Assembly: GCF_001701025.1 (NCBI RefSeq)
Contig: NZ_CP016793.1
Coordinates: forward strand, 5,766,001-5,830,000
Direction of reading: 5' to 3'
Source of the DNA: Lentzea guizhouensis
Lineage (GTDB): Bacteria > Actinomycetota > Actinomycetes > Mycobacteriales > Pseudonocardiaceae
Length of the DNA: 64,000 bases
The position numbers and the translations under genes are program-made. The notes beneath the pieces were generated by a model, which had not been told where the DNA came from, did no database searches, and saw only the letters and a list, made by a program, of their open reading frames with translations. Shown piece by piece: positions 25,967 to 34,610 of this stretch. Each line of letters starts with the position of its first letter. Positions within the stretch are counted from its first letter, which is position 1.

Positions 25967-26808
25967 CGCCGGGGAAGAACGCCACAGTCGCAGTCGTCGG
26001 GGCAGGGGTCATCGGCCTGTCGTGGGCCCGGCTGTTCGCCGAGCACGGCCTGACCGTGCGCGTCGCGGACCCCCGCGCCGACCTGGTCGTCCCGGACGGC
26101 GTCGAGGTCGCACCGAGCGTCGCCGAAGCCGTGCGGGACGCGGACTTCGTGCAGGAGAACGGCCCGGAGGACCTGGAGTTCAAGAAGACCCTGTTCGCCG
26201 AGCTCGTCCGCGAGGCCCCGGCGCACGCCCTGCTGCTGAGCTCGTCGTCCGCGATCCCGTCCACGGCGTTCACCAGGGGCATCGACGGTTCGCGCGTCCT
26301 GATCGGACACCCGTTCAACCCGCCGCACGTGATCCCGCTGGTCGAGGTCGTGCCCGGCGAGCAGACGAGCGAGGAGTCGGTGGACAGGGCCGTCGCGTTC
26401 TACCGCTCGCTCGGCCGCACACCGGTCGTGGAACGCAAGGAGATCCCTGGGTTCGTCGGCAACCGCCTGCAGGCCGCGCTCTCCCGCGAGGCCGCCTACC
26501 TCGTCGAACAGGGTGTGGTGACGCCGCAGGACCTCGACACCGTCGTGACTAGCTCGCTCGGCATCCGCTGGGCGACCGTCGGCCCGTTCCTCGGTGCCCA
26601 CCTCGGCGGTGGCCCCGGCGGGTACCGGCACCTCGCCGAGCACATCGGCAAGTCCATGCAGGGCTTGCGGCTCGGCACCCCGTCGCCAGATCCCGAACGG
26701 CTCATCAGGGCCGTGGAAGACGCTTACGGCTCCTCCACGTACTCGGCGCTGGCCGAGGCGCGCGACCGCAAGCAGCTCGCCGTTCTGACCGCAGTGGAGG
26801 AGAACTGA
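25963..26808 (+). CDS. 3-hydroxyacyl-CoA dehydrogenase family (NAD-dependent)
   Basis: A 281-residue enzyme. The NAD-binding motif VAVVGAGVIGLSWARLF is N-terminal, and the catalytic His lies in GHPFNPPHVIPLVEV with Glu in the same stretch. The domain order matches 3-hydroxybutyryl-CoA and L-carnitine dehydrogenases. In this operon it would oxidise the 3-hydroxyacyl-CoA made by the crotonase. The start overlaps the Adc-like stop (ATGA). Confidence 0.9.
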   Translation: MTPGKNATVAVVGAGVIGLSWARLFAEHGLTVRVADPRADLVVPDGVEVAPSVAEAVRDADFVQENGPEDLEFKKTLFAELVREAPAHALLLSSSSAIPSTAFTRGIDGSRVLIGHPFNPPHVIPLVEVVPGEQTSEESVDRAVAFYRSLGRTPVVERKEIPGFVGNRLQAALSREAAYLVEQGVVTPQDLDTVVTSSLGIRWATVGPFLGAHLGGGPGGYRHLAEHIGKSMQGLRLGTPSPDPERLIRAVEDAYGSSTYSALAEARDRKQLAVLTAVEEN

Positions 26809-26809
26809 C

Positions 26810-28000
26810 ATGGAGCGCATCGAGGACCAGCTCGTCGCCGACTTCTACGACTACGAGGCGCTGCTCGACGACGAGGAGCGCAAGATCCTGCTGCACGCCC
26901 GCGAGTTCATGGCCACCGAGGTCAAGCCGCTCGTGAACGAGTACTGGGCGCGCGGCGAGTTCCCGCACGAGCTGATCGACAAGTTCCGCGGCGCCGGCCT
27001 GACCGCGCTGTCGTACGAGGGCTACGGCGAGCACCCCGCCGCCGTCAGCAACCTGCTGACCGGCATGCTGGCGATGGAGCTGACGCGCACCGACGCGTCG
27101 GTCGCCACGTTCTTCGGTGTCCACAACGGACTGGCGATGTACTCGATCTACTCCGGGGGTTCGCAGGAGCAGCGCGACCGGTGGCTGCCCGCGATGGCCG
27201 CGATGGACAAGATCGGCGCGTTCGCGATGACCGAACCCCTCGGCGGCTCCGACGTGGCCGGCGGCATGCGCACCACGGCGAAGCGCGACGGCGACACGTG
27301 GGTGCTCAACGGCGCCAAGAAGTGGATCGGCAACGCCACCTTCGCCGACTACGTGGTCGTGTGGGCCCGCGACCTCGACGACAACCAGGTCAAGGGTTTC
27401 GTGGTCGAGAAGGGCACGCCCGGCTTCACCGCGGCGAAGATCGAGGGCAAGATCGCGTTCCGGATCGTCGAGAACGCCGAGATCACCCTGACCGACGTGC
27501 GCGTGCCGGAGGAGAACCGGCTGCAGAACATCAACTCGTTCCGCGACGTCGCCGAGATCCTGCGCGCCACCCGCGGCGGCGTCGCCTGGCAGGCACTGGG
27601 CGTGATGATCGGCGCGTACGAGGCCGCGCTCGCCTACGCCCGTGAGCGCAAGCAGTTCGGCCGTCCGATCGCCGGGTTCCAGCTGGTGCAGGACCTGCTG
27701 GTGAAGTCGCTCGGCAACATCACCGCCTGCTGGGGCATGCTCGTGCAGCTCGCCCGCCTGCAGGACGCCGGCATCTTCCAGGACGAGCACTCGTCGCTGG
27801 CCAAGGCGTTCGTGACCGCCCGGATGCGGGAGGTCGTGGCGTGGGCGCGGGAGATCTTCGGCGGCAACGGGATCGTGCTGGAGCACGACGTGGCCCGGTT
27901 CTTCGCCGACGCGGAGGCGATCTACTCGTTCGAGGGCACGCGGGAGATGAACACGCTGATCGTGGGCAAGGCGATCACGGGGGAGAGCGCCTTCGTGTGA
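26810..28000 (+). CDS. Acyl-CoA dehydrogenase, glutaryl-CoA dehydrogenase-like
   Basis: A 396-residue flavoprotein. FAD-binding and active-site landmarks: AFAMTEPLGGSDVAGG, KKWIGNATFADYVVVWA and EIFGGNGIVLEHDVARF. The catalytic Glu is in YSFEGTREMNTLIVGKAITG, a pattern close to glutaryl-CoA dehydrogenases, which both oxidise and decarboxylate to crotonyl-CoA. Combined with the CoA-transferase, crotonase and hydroxyacyl-CoA dehydrogenase, this suggests glutarate degradation (inference). Last gene of the operon, followed by a 14-bp perfect hairpin. Confidence 0.9.
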   Translation: MERIEDQLVADFYDYEALLDDEERKILLHAREFMATEVKPLVNEYWARGEFPHELIDKFRGAGLTALSYEGYGEHPAAVSNLLTGMLAMELTRTDASVATFFGVHNGLAMYSIYSGGSQEQRDRWLPAMAAMDKIGAFAMTEPLGGSDVAGGMRTTAKRDGDTWVLNGAKKWIGNATFADYVVVWARDLDDNQVKGFVVEKGTPGFTAAKIEGKIAFRIVENAEITLTDVRVPEENRLQNINSFRDVAEILRATRGGVAWQALGVMIGAYEAALAYARERKQFGRPIAGFQLVQDLLVKSLGNITACWGMLVQLARLQDAGIFQDEHSSLAKAFVTARMREVVAWAREIFGGNGIVLEHDVARFFADAEAIYSFEGTREMNTLIVGKAITGESAFV

Positions 28001-28010
28001 GGTGCGTTCG

Positions 28011-28044
28011 GCGGGGCCGCCGGCGGGAATGCCGGCGGCCCCGC
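28011..28044. terminator. Bidirectional terminator hairpin
   Basis: A perfect 14-base stem (GCGGGGCCGCCGGC at 28011-28024 with its inverse at 28031-28044) and a 6-base loop sit in the 48-base gap between two convergent genes, ending 4 bases before the aldo/keto reductase stop. Confidence 0.8.
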
Positions 28045-28048
28045 GCGG

Positions 28049-29014
28049 TCAGCTGTGCCCGGCGATGCGGTGCGGCTGGTAGGCCTGCTCCAGCGACCGG
28101 ACCTCGTCGTCGGTGAGCTCCACCTCCACCGACGCCACCGCGTCGTCCAGGTGCGCGGGCTTCGTCACGCCGACGATCGGCGCCGTCACCACCGGGTTGC
28201 AGTGCAGCCACGCCAGCGCCACCTGCGCCCGTGACACACCACGGGCGGCGGCGACCGCGGCCACCTGCTCGACGATCTCCCGGTCCGACTCGACGTACAG
28301 GGTCGAACCGAACTCGTCGGTCTCGGCCCGCGCGGTCGTGGCGTCCCAGTCGCGGGTGAGCCGGCCGCGGGCCAGCGGGCTCCACGGGATCACCGCGATG
28401 CCTTGGTCCGCGCACAGCGGCAGCATCTCGCGCTCCTCCTCGCGGTAGAGGAGGTTGTAGTGGTTCTGCATCGAGACGAACTTCGTCCAGCCGTTCAGCT
28501 GCTGCGTGTACAAGGCCTTGGAGAACTGCCACGCGAACATCGACGAGGCGCCGAGGTAGCGGGCCTTGCCGGACTTCACGACGTCGTGCAGCGCTTCGAG
28601 CGTCTCCTCCAGCGGCACGGAGGAGTCGAAGCGGTGGATCTGGTAGAGGTCGACGTAGTCGGTGCCGAGCCGGCGCAGCGAGTTGTCGATCTCGGCGAAG
28701 ATCGCCTTGCGGGACAGGCCCGCACCGTTCGGGCCGGGCTGCATGCGGCCGTTGACCTTGGTGGCGAGCACGATCTCGTCGCGGCGGGCGAAGTCCTTCA
28801 ACGCGCGACCGGTGAACTCCTCCGACGAGCCGGCGGAGTAGACGTTCGCGGTGTCGAAGAAGTTCACGCCGGCCTCGAGCGCGTTCTTGATGAACGGCCG
28901 GGCCTCCTCCTCCGGCATCGACCACGGATGCGTGCCCAGCGACGGATCGCCGTAGCTCATCATGCCGAGACAGATCTCCGACACGTCCATGCCGGCGAGC
29001 TTGGTGTAGCGCAC
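28049..29014 (-). CDS. Aldo/keto reductase
   Basis: A 321-residue TIM-barrel NADPH-dependent reductase. The catalytic tetrad is visible: Asp and Tyr in FFDTANVYSAGSSE, Lys in VLATKVNG and His in DLYQIHRFD. The sequence resembles the YajO/YghZ-like AKR branch that reduces small aldehydes. I chose GTG 29014 because TGAGGGG lies upstream; a start at 29080 would add an unconserved 22 residues. A single gene with a strong terminator at its 3' end. Confidence 0.88.
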   Translation of the reverse strand: MRYTKLAGMDVSEICLGMMSYGDPSLGTHPWSMPEEEARPFIKNALEAGVNFFDTANVYSAGSSEEFTGRALKDFARRDEIVLATKVNGRMQPGPNGAGLSRKAIFAEIDNSLRRLGTDYVDLYQIHRFDSSVPLEETLEALHDVVKSGKARYLGASSMFAWQFSKALYTQQLNGWTKFVSMQNHYNLLYREEEREMLPLCADQGIAVIPWSPLARGRLTRDWDATTARAETDEFGSTLYVESDREIVEQVAAVAAARGVSRAQVALAWLHCNPVVTAPIVGVTKPAHLDDAVASVEVELTDDEVRSLEQAYQPHRIAGHS

Positions 29015-29168
29015 GTTCAGCCCCTCAGGAAAACGATGGTCACGGTCGGGTGATGACGACAACAACCCGTTCAACATCAACGTAGTCCCGCTCGCCGGAT
29101 CGTGCCTCTCTTCAACACGACAGTGGCGCCGCCCTTTCGCCGGTCAGCCGCGGGTTTAGCGTCTGACC

Positions 29169-30110
29169 ATGACGAGCACCGACGTGGTCGCGCCGCCGCG
29201 GTCCACCCAGGAAGTGCTGGCCTGGTGCCGGTCCGTGGTCGAGGCGCCGCTGACGGCCGCGGTCGCGACGCTGCCGGAGGAGACCCGCGAGGTCGTCGAC
29301 CACCACCTGGCACGACACGACTTCCTCGTCTCCGCCCTGGCCCTGCTCGCCGCGCAGGCCCTCGGCGGTGCGGACGAAGCGGTCGAGGTGGCCGTGGCGG
29401 TGGAGCTCGCGCAGGCGCACGACCAGCTGCACGCCGACCTGATGACCCGCGCGGTCAGCCGCGACCACCAGCCGAGCGCGTGGGTGGAGTTCGGCGACAA
29501 CCGGGTCGTCTCCGCGGCAGAGGCCCTCCTGTCCCTGGCTTTCGCGCGTTCGACCAAGTCCCAGGCGATGGCGCTCAACGTCGCACTGCTGTCCGTTGTG
29601 GACGGTTACGTGCAGGAGATCGAGATGGAGGAGCGCACCGGCGCCGTCGAGCTGTCCGAGCACCTGGGCGTCGCGGCGGCCAAACACGCGTCGCTGCCGG
29701 CCTGCGCCTGTGAGCTCGGTGCACTGGCCGCCGGCGCGACCAGGACCCAGGCCGACCACCTCAGGGACTTCGGCGACGACATCGGCCTGGCCCGCAGGCA
29801 CGTCGACGACGTCCTGGCGATCTGGGGCGGCCCAGCGCTGTCCGGCCGCCCGCTGTACGACGACCTCGCCCACGACCGCCGCACCTTGCCGGTGGCCGCC
29901 GCACTCGCCGCCGGCGCCACGCTGACCGGCAGTCCGGCCGAGCAGGCCCGCGGTGCAGGAGGCCGGTGGCCGCAGGTGGTGTGAGCAGCAGGCGGAACTG
30001 TTGCTCGCCCGTGCCGTGGACCACCTGCGGCAGGCCGAGCCGGACGCGGGCGGCGGACGAGCTGGCTGCGGTGGCGCGGCAGGTGACGACCGGCAGGTAC
30101 GCGCCCGTCG
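29169..30110 (+). pseudogene. Degenerate polyprenyl diphosphate synthase paralogue, broken C-terminus
   Basis: It resembles the prenyl synthase of the encapsulin operon (54-55 kb): EVLAWCRS near the start, and GLARRHVDDVLAIWGG carrying the second Asp-rich motif. The first Asp-rich motif, HDDVMD in the paralogue, reads HADLMT here, so an Mg-binding Asp pair is lost. After residue 260 the reading frame ends (TGA 29982). C-terminal helices continue in other frames as EQQAELLLARAVDHLRQA and ADELAAVARQVTTGRYA. It is therefore unlikely to make prenyl diphosphate. The intact ancestor would be about 310 residues. Confidence 0.7.
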
Positions 30111-30575
30111 TGCCGCGTCAGCCGACGGCGGAGCAGGTCAGCGGGCTGGTGCCGGGGGCAGGGTTGGTGCCGGAGCTGCTGCCGGGCGGGCCGGGGCCGG
30201 GGGGCCGGTTGCAGAGGAGGCCGCCGCGCACTGAAGGGGTTGCTCAGCACGTTCGGGGCTGCTTCGCTCTGGCTGCTTCGCGCTGGCTGCTTGACCCCGG
30301 CTGCTTCGCCTCGGCCGTCTCGCCGTCGCGGCCTCGCCGTGGCCGCCTGGCCTCGGCGGCTTCACCGCGCCTCCCTCACCGCGCCTTACTCACGCCCCTT
30401 CGCCTGGGCGGCCTCCTCTCGGCGGCCTCCTCTGGGTGGCCTCTCCCAGGGATGCCGCTCCCGCCGCCTCGCCTCGGCGCGTCCGCCTCGCCTTGGCCGC
30501 TTGCCGCATTCGCCTTGCCGCATTCGCCTTGCCGCGTCCGCCTTGCCGCATCCGCCTCGTCCCGGCCACCTCCCC
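30111..30575. other. GC-rich low-complexity intergenic region
   Basis: About 465 bases without a credible gene. From 30240 on it is built of degenerate CGCCTCG, GCTGCTTCG and CCGC-rich units and ends in four 14-base tandem repeats. Frames stay open only because of composition. It lies between the decayed prenyl synthase and the 3' end of the leftward oxidoreductase. Confidence 0.6.
30504..30559. repeat. Four tandem 14-base repeats
   Basis: Units at 30504, 30518, 30532 and 30546: CCGCATTCGCCTTG twice, then CCGCGTCCGCCTTG and CCGCATCCGCCTCG. They lie 16 bases downstream of the leftward oxidoreductase gene and may be a slippage-prone spacer. Confidence 0.75.
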
Positions 30576-31475
30576 CTACGGGCGCAGCAGGATCTTCCCC
30601 GCCGCGTGCCCGCTCGCACTCAGCTCCTGCGCCTTGGCCGCATCCGCCAGCGGCAGCGTGTCCGCGATCCGCACCGCGAGCTTCCCGTCAGCGGCGAGGC
30701 GCGCGTACTCACCGAGCCGGGCACCGAACGGCGCCCCGCCGCCCGAGAACGTCACGCCCAGCTCACCTGCCCGCGCGTCGGCGATGGTGATGATCCGGTC
30801 GGTGCCGCCGCGCAGCTCCACCGACACCGGCAGGTCGCCCTGACCGGCCGCGTCGAACACCGCGTCCACGCCGTTCGGTGCCACCTCGCGCACCCGGTCG
30901 GCGAGGCCGGTGCCGTAGGCGACCGGGGTGGCGCCGAGCGAGCGCAGGTAGTCGTGGTTGGCCGGCGAGGCGGTGCCGATGACCGTGGCACCGGCGGCCA
31001 CCGCGAGCTGGACCGCGACGGCGCCCACCACACCCGCGGCGCCGTGCAGCAGGAGCGTGTCGCCGGACCTGACCTCCAGGGCCTCGAGCACGCGGACCGA
31101 GGTTTCGACGGCCGTGGGCAGTGCGGCGGCCGTGTCCCAGTCGAGGCCCTCCGGCTTGTGCGCGAACTCGCCGGCCAGCGCGTACTCCGCGTAGGCGCCG
31201 GTGACGGTCCAGCCGAGGACCTCGTCGCCCACCGACACCCCGGTGACGCCCTCACCGACCTCGTCGACCACCCCCGCCGCCTCCAGGCCGGGCGTCACCG
31301 GGAACGGTGGCGTCATCGGTGGCATCCAGCCGTTGCGGATCTTGTGGTCCAGCGGGTTGACCGCCGCGGCCACGACCTTCAGCCGCACCTGTCCCGGTCC
31401 GGCGTGCGGCTCCTCGACTTCCTGCAAGCGGAGGACCTCGGGGCCGCCGAACTCGGTGTAGGTGATCGCCTTCAT
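30576..31475 (-). CDS. Quinone oxidoreductase-like NADP-dependent dehydrogenase (zinc-free MDR)
   Basis: A 299-residue medium-chain dehydrogenase/reductase. MKAITYTEFGGPEVLRL is the typical QOR start. The NADP-binding region is LLHGAAGVVGAVAVQLA, and no structural zinc cysteines are present, as in quinone oxidoreductases. It should reduce quinones or enones with NADPH in the cytoplasm. A perfect 16-base palindrome (31493-31508), just before the ATG at 31475, probably regulates it. Confidence 0.88.
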   Translation of the reverse strand: MKAITYTEFGGPEVLRLQEVEEPHAGPGQVRLKVVAAAVNPLDHKIRNGWMPPMTPPFPVTPGLEAAGVVDEVGEGVTGVSVGDEVLGWTVTGAYAEYALAGEFAHKPEGLDWDTAAALPTAVETSVRVLEALEVRSGDTLLLHGAAGVVGAVAVQLAVAAGATVIGTASPANHDYLRSLGATPVAYGTGLADRVREVAPNGVDAVFDAAGQGDLPVSVELRGGTDRIITIADARAGELGVTFSGGGAPFGARLGEYARLAADGKLAVRIADTLPLADAAKAQELSASGHAAGKILLRP

Positions 31476-31492
31476 CGTGCGCTCCTCAGGTT

Positions 31493-31508
31493 GGTTGACA
31501 TGTCAACC
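31493..31508. promoter_or_regulatory. Perfect 16-bp palindrome GGTTGACATGTCAACC
   Basis: It lies 18 bases upstream of the quinone oxidoreductase start and contains a TTGACA-like -35 element, so a bound repressor would block RNA polymerase. The size and symmetry suit a MarR or TetR dimer; no such gene is adjacent. A related but weaker repeat precedes yceI (45427-45472). Confidence 0.6.
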
Positions 31509-31605
31509 CTAGCCAGTGATCACGGTGTTCGAACCGGTCCTTCGGCCAGTTCCACCTGTCCGAAGGACCAGCCGGTGACCCGTCGGGGCGGGCTAGGCTC
31601 GGGCC

Positions 31606-32857
31606 ATGGACCTGGTGACGGCCGTCGAGGTGATCCAGGCGCCGCTGGGCGAGACGCTGCCGCGGATGTCCGCCGCGTTCGCCGGGACGATCTCCCACCA
31701 GGCGGTCGCCGAGCTGTCGAACTGCTCGTTCGCGCCGTTCAAGTTCCGCGGCCGGTCACCGGGCCCGGCGGTCACGATCGGCGACCTCGCCGCGCTGCGG
31801 CCGCTCGTTGCGGGACGGGGGACCTGGCAGGGGCGCGCGGTGATCGCCGGAGAGGAGGTCTCCGTGGTCGTGCTCGCCAGTGCCGTCAGCGAACCGAACG
31901 CGTTGCTGGTGTTCCTGCGCACCGAGGACACGCCCGTGCCGGACGAGGCGCTGGCACCCGCGCTCGCGTTGTGGGACCTGGTGACCGCGCACATGGAGGG
32001 TCTGCGCAACGAGGCCGTGCCCGCGACGCTCGCGGTGTCCAGGGCGGCCGCGGCGGCGCGGGCCACCACCATCTCCGACCTCGGCGACGCCTACGGCACC
32101 GCGCTGACCTCGTTGCTCGGTGTGCTGCGTGACCGTGCGGTGGACGACGCAGCGGCTCGCGAGCGGGCCGTGGACCTCGCCGTCTCCGCGCTGGCCGACC
32201 TGCGGTCCCGCGCCGAGCTGGAACGGTCGCTCACCGAGGAACGCGCCGGCGACGCCTTCGCCCGCCTCGCCGAGTCGCTGCGCCGGTGCTGCGCGCCGCG
32301 ACGTGCGCCTCGACCTCGGCACCCCCGGCGCCGAGGAGGGTGCCGACCGGGTCGTGCCGACCGAGGTCGCCTCCACCGCCGCCGCGGTCGTCCGTTCCAC
32401 CGTGCACGCGATGCTGGACGAACAGCGCGGCGTGCACCGCGTCCACATCGGCTGGAAGGTCGTGGCCACGGTGCTGAAGGCGACCGTCCGCGACGACGGC
32501 CCCGGCACCCTGTCCTGCGGCGCCCTCGACGAACGCCGCGTCCCCGAGCGCCTCGGCCCGCTCGGCGGGACGGTGGAGGTGGACGCGGTCCCCGGCTGGG
32601 GCACGACGGTGACGGTCGAGGTGCCGCTCGGCCCACCCGAGACACCGCGCGAGGACCCGCTGACCGTGCTGGGCGCGCGGGAGCTGGAGGTGCTGGCTCA
32701 GCTCGCCCGCGGCCGGCGCAACCGCGACATCGCCGCGGAGCTGCACATCAGCGAGTCCACGGTGAAGTTCCACGTGGCGAACATCCTGGAGAAGCTGGGC
32801 GTCGGCTCACGGGGAGAGGCGGCCGCGCTGGCCCACGAATGGGGAGCCGCGCGGTAG
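31606..32857 (+). pseudogene. LuxR-type regulator with kinase-like ATPase domain, frameshifted
   Basis: The first frame (31606 to about 32285) encodes an N-terminal sensory region (TISHQAVAELSNCSF) and a helical segment ending FARLAESLR. The second frame (about 32295 to 32857) continues DVRLDLGTPGAEEG, a histidine-kinase-like ATPase remnant (VRDDGPGTLSCGAL; PGWGTTVTVEVPL) and a C-terminal LuxR HTH (RNRDIAAELHISESTVKFH). Joined, it would be a one-component protein of about 417 residues linking ATPase-like sensing to DNA binding. The join needs one or two bases near CTGCGCCGGTGCTGCG, so error or true loss cannot be separated. Confidence 0.7.
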
Positions 32858-32899
32858 CCGATCCCGTCGGACGGCCTTGCGGCGCGAGCACGCCGTGGC

Positions 32900-33517
32900 T
32901 CAGGTCCTGCTCCACGTCCGGCGCCTGGTCCGGGCGCTGGTCCGGTAGGCGCTCATCAACAAGGCGAGATGCCGTCCGGCGATCTCCAGCGGCGCGGTGC
33001 TCCGCGAGACCTGCGCCGCCAGCTCGGCCCCCTCCAGCAGGTTGATCACGGTGTGGGCGAGGTCGGCGGCATCCGCGCCGAACCCGGCGCGTTCCAGCGC
33101 CGCCCGCACCTGCCCGCGCCAGTTCTCATACGCCTGCTCGGCCGCCTGCTGCAGCTCGGGCTCCCGGCCCGCGCTCTCCAGTGCCACGGTGGTGACCGGG
33201 CAGCCGTCGAGCCAGTCGGAGTCGCGCAGGTCCGCGGCGAGCCGGCGGCAGAGGGCGACGACCGCCTCGGCCGGGTCGTCGTCGGCGGCGAACGCGTCAC
33301 GCAGGAACTCGGCGAACTCGCGCTCGCCGTGACCGACCGCCTCGACCCCGAGCTCCCGCTTGCCGCCGGGGAAGAAGTGGTAGACGGAGCCCAGCACGAC
33401 CTCGGCCTCCTGGCAGATCTGCTTGAGCCCGGTCGCCTCGTAGCCCTGCCGCTGCAGCAGGCGCGAGGTCGTGCGGACGATCCGCTCCCTGGTGCCGATG
33501 TCGTGCCGAGTGCCCAT
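32900..33517 (-). CDS. TetR-family regulator
   Basis: A 205-residue TetR regulator. The HTH region reads GLKQICQEAEVVLGSVYHFF, followed by PGGKRELGVEA. The C-terminal domain matches the TetR_C type with LLEGAELAAQVS. It is divergent from an imine-reductase-like gene. Two near-identical 16-base elements in the 88-base gap are the likely binding sites. The ATG at 33517 is clear (MGTRHDIGTRERIV). Confidence 0.88.
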   Translation of the reverse strand: MGTRHDIGTRERIVRTTSRLLQRQGYEATGLKQICQEAEVVLGSVYHFFPGGKRELGVEAVGHGEREFAEFLRDAFAADDDPAEAVVALCRRLAADLRDSDWLDGCPVTTVALESAGREPELQQAAEQAYENWRGQVRAALERAGFGADAADLAHTVINLLEGAELAAQVSRSTAPLEIAGRHLALLMSAYRTSARTRRRTWSRT

Positions 33518-33535
33518 GACCGCCAGCTTACTGAG

Positions 33536-33551
33536 TAGAGCGTTCGTTTTA
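33536..33551. promoter_or_regulatory. TetR operator copy 1
   Basis: TAGAGCGTTCGTTTTA, matching copy 2 at 33579-33594 at 15 of 16 positions. It lies 19 bases before the tetR start, so it would serve autoregulation. Confidence 0.6.
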
Positions 33552-33578
33552 GCGCGTGCTAGCGTTCGCCTCACTAAA

Positions 33579-33594
33579 TAGAGCGATCGTTTTA
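33579..33594. promoter_or_regulatory. TetR operator copy 2
   Basis: TAGAGCGATCGTTTTA, 43 bases (about four turns) from copy 1, with the central palindrome GCGATCGT-like. It lies directly before the GGAGG ribosome site of the oxidoreductase gene at 33606. Confidence 0.6.
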
Positions 33595-33605
33595 GGAGGA
33601 AGCAG

Positions 33606-34464
33606 ATGACGTCGGTGAGCGTGCTCGGTCTGGGTCCGATGGGACAGGCCATGACCGGTGCCTACCTCAAGGCGGGTTATGAGGTGACGGTGTGGAACCG
33701 CACCCCGAGCAGGGCGGACGAGCTGGTGGAACGGGGTGCGCGCTGGGCCGCGTCCGTCGAGGAGGCGGTCACCGCGGCCGAGGTGGTGGTGCTGAGCCTG
33801 ATCGACTACGACGCGGTGGACGCCGTGCTGGCGCAGGTGCCGGAGGCCGTTCGACGGGCGCGTGCTGGTGAACCTCACGTCCGACACGCCGGACCGGGCC
33901 CGGGTGAAGGCCGCGTGGCTGGCCGAACGGGGAGCCGTGCCGATCACGGGCGGGGTGCAGGTGCCGCCGCCCGCCATCGGCACACCGGACGCGACGACGT
34001 ACTACAGCGGTCCCGCGGCGGCGATCGAGGCGCACCGGCAGACCCTTGAGGTGCTGACCGGGATCGACCACCTCGGCGAGGACCACGGCCTGGCACCGCT
34101 GTACTACCAGATCGGGATCGACATGTTCTGGACGGCGCTGGCCGGCTACCTGCACGGTCAGGCGGTCGCGCAGGCCAACGGGATCTCGGCGCGGGAGTTC
34201 CTGCCGCACGCGGTGAAGACCATGGACCTCAAGTACTTCCTGGAGTTCTACGCGCCGCGCATCACCGCGGGGAACCACGGGGGTGACGTCGACCGGGTGT
34301 CGATGGGCGCCGCGAGCGTCGAGCACGTGCTGCGCACCACCGAGGCGGCGGGCGTGGACCCGACGTTGCCCGCCGCCGTGCTGGAGGTCTTCCGCCGCGG
34401 TGTCGCCGCCGGGCACGGCCAGGACAGCCTCACGAGCCTGATCGGCGTGATGACGCGACGGTGA
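33606..34464 (+). pseudogene. Imine reductase-like NAD(P)-dependent oxidoreductase, frameshifted
   Basis: Frame 1 holds the NADPH motif VSVLGLGPMGQAM and VTVWNRTPSRADEL, which fits the imine-reductase signature. Frame 2 resumes at RVLVNLTSDTPDRARVKA and carries TTYYSGP, the long dimerisation helix and HLGEDHGLAPLYYQIGID. The break is one extra C in GAGGCCGTTCGACGGG near 33850; without it the protein would be about 285 residues and in frame (EAFDGRVLVNL). Imine reductases reduce cyclic imines with NADPH. Controlled by the divergent TetR. A sequencing error is plausible. Confidence 0.72.
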
Positions 34465-34585
34465 CCGGATGGACCACTTGTGGCGCAACCACCTGCCAAG
34501 TCCCGGTCGAGGCGTCCGGTGGACAGTTCCAGGTGCGGGTTTCGGGCTCGATACAGAGACCTGGGCCACCCTCGGTTGCACGTCC

Positions 34586-34607
34586 AATAGTAGGAAGTCA
34601 AACTATT
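34586..34607. promoter_or_regulatory. Inverted repeat upstream of icmF
   Basis: AATAGT and ACTATT flank 10 bases, ending 3 bases before the icmF ATG. AT-rich for this genome and placed where a repressor or promoter -10 element would be. Weak evidence. Confidence 0.35.
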
Positions 34608-34610
34608 CTC

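Noticed and set aside
30504..30559. A CRISPR array
   Set aside because: Units are 14 bases, directly adjacent without unique spacers, and no cas genes are present.
29966..30790. A 274-codon hypothetical protein
   Set aside because: The first part is the frameshifted tail of the prenyl synthase paralogue and the rest is low-complexity repeat translation.
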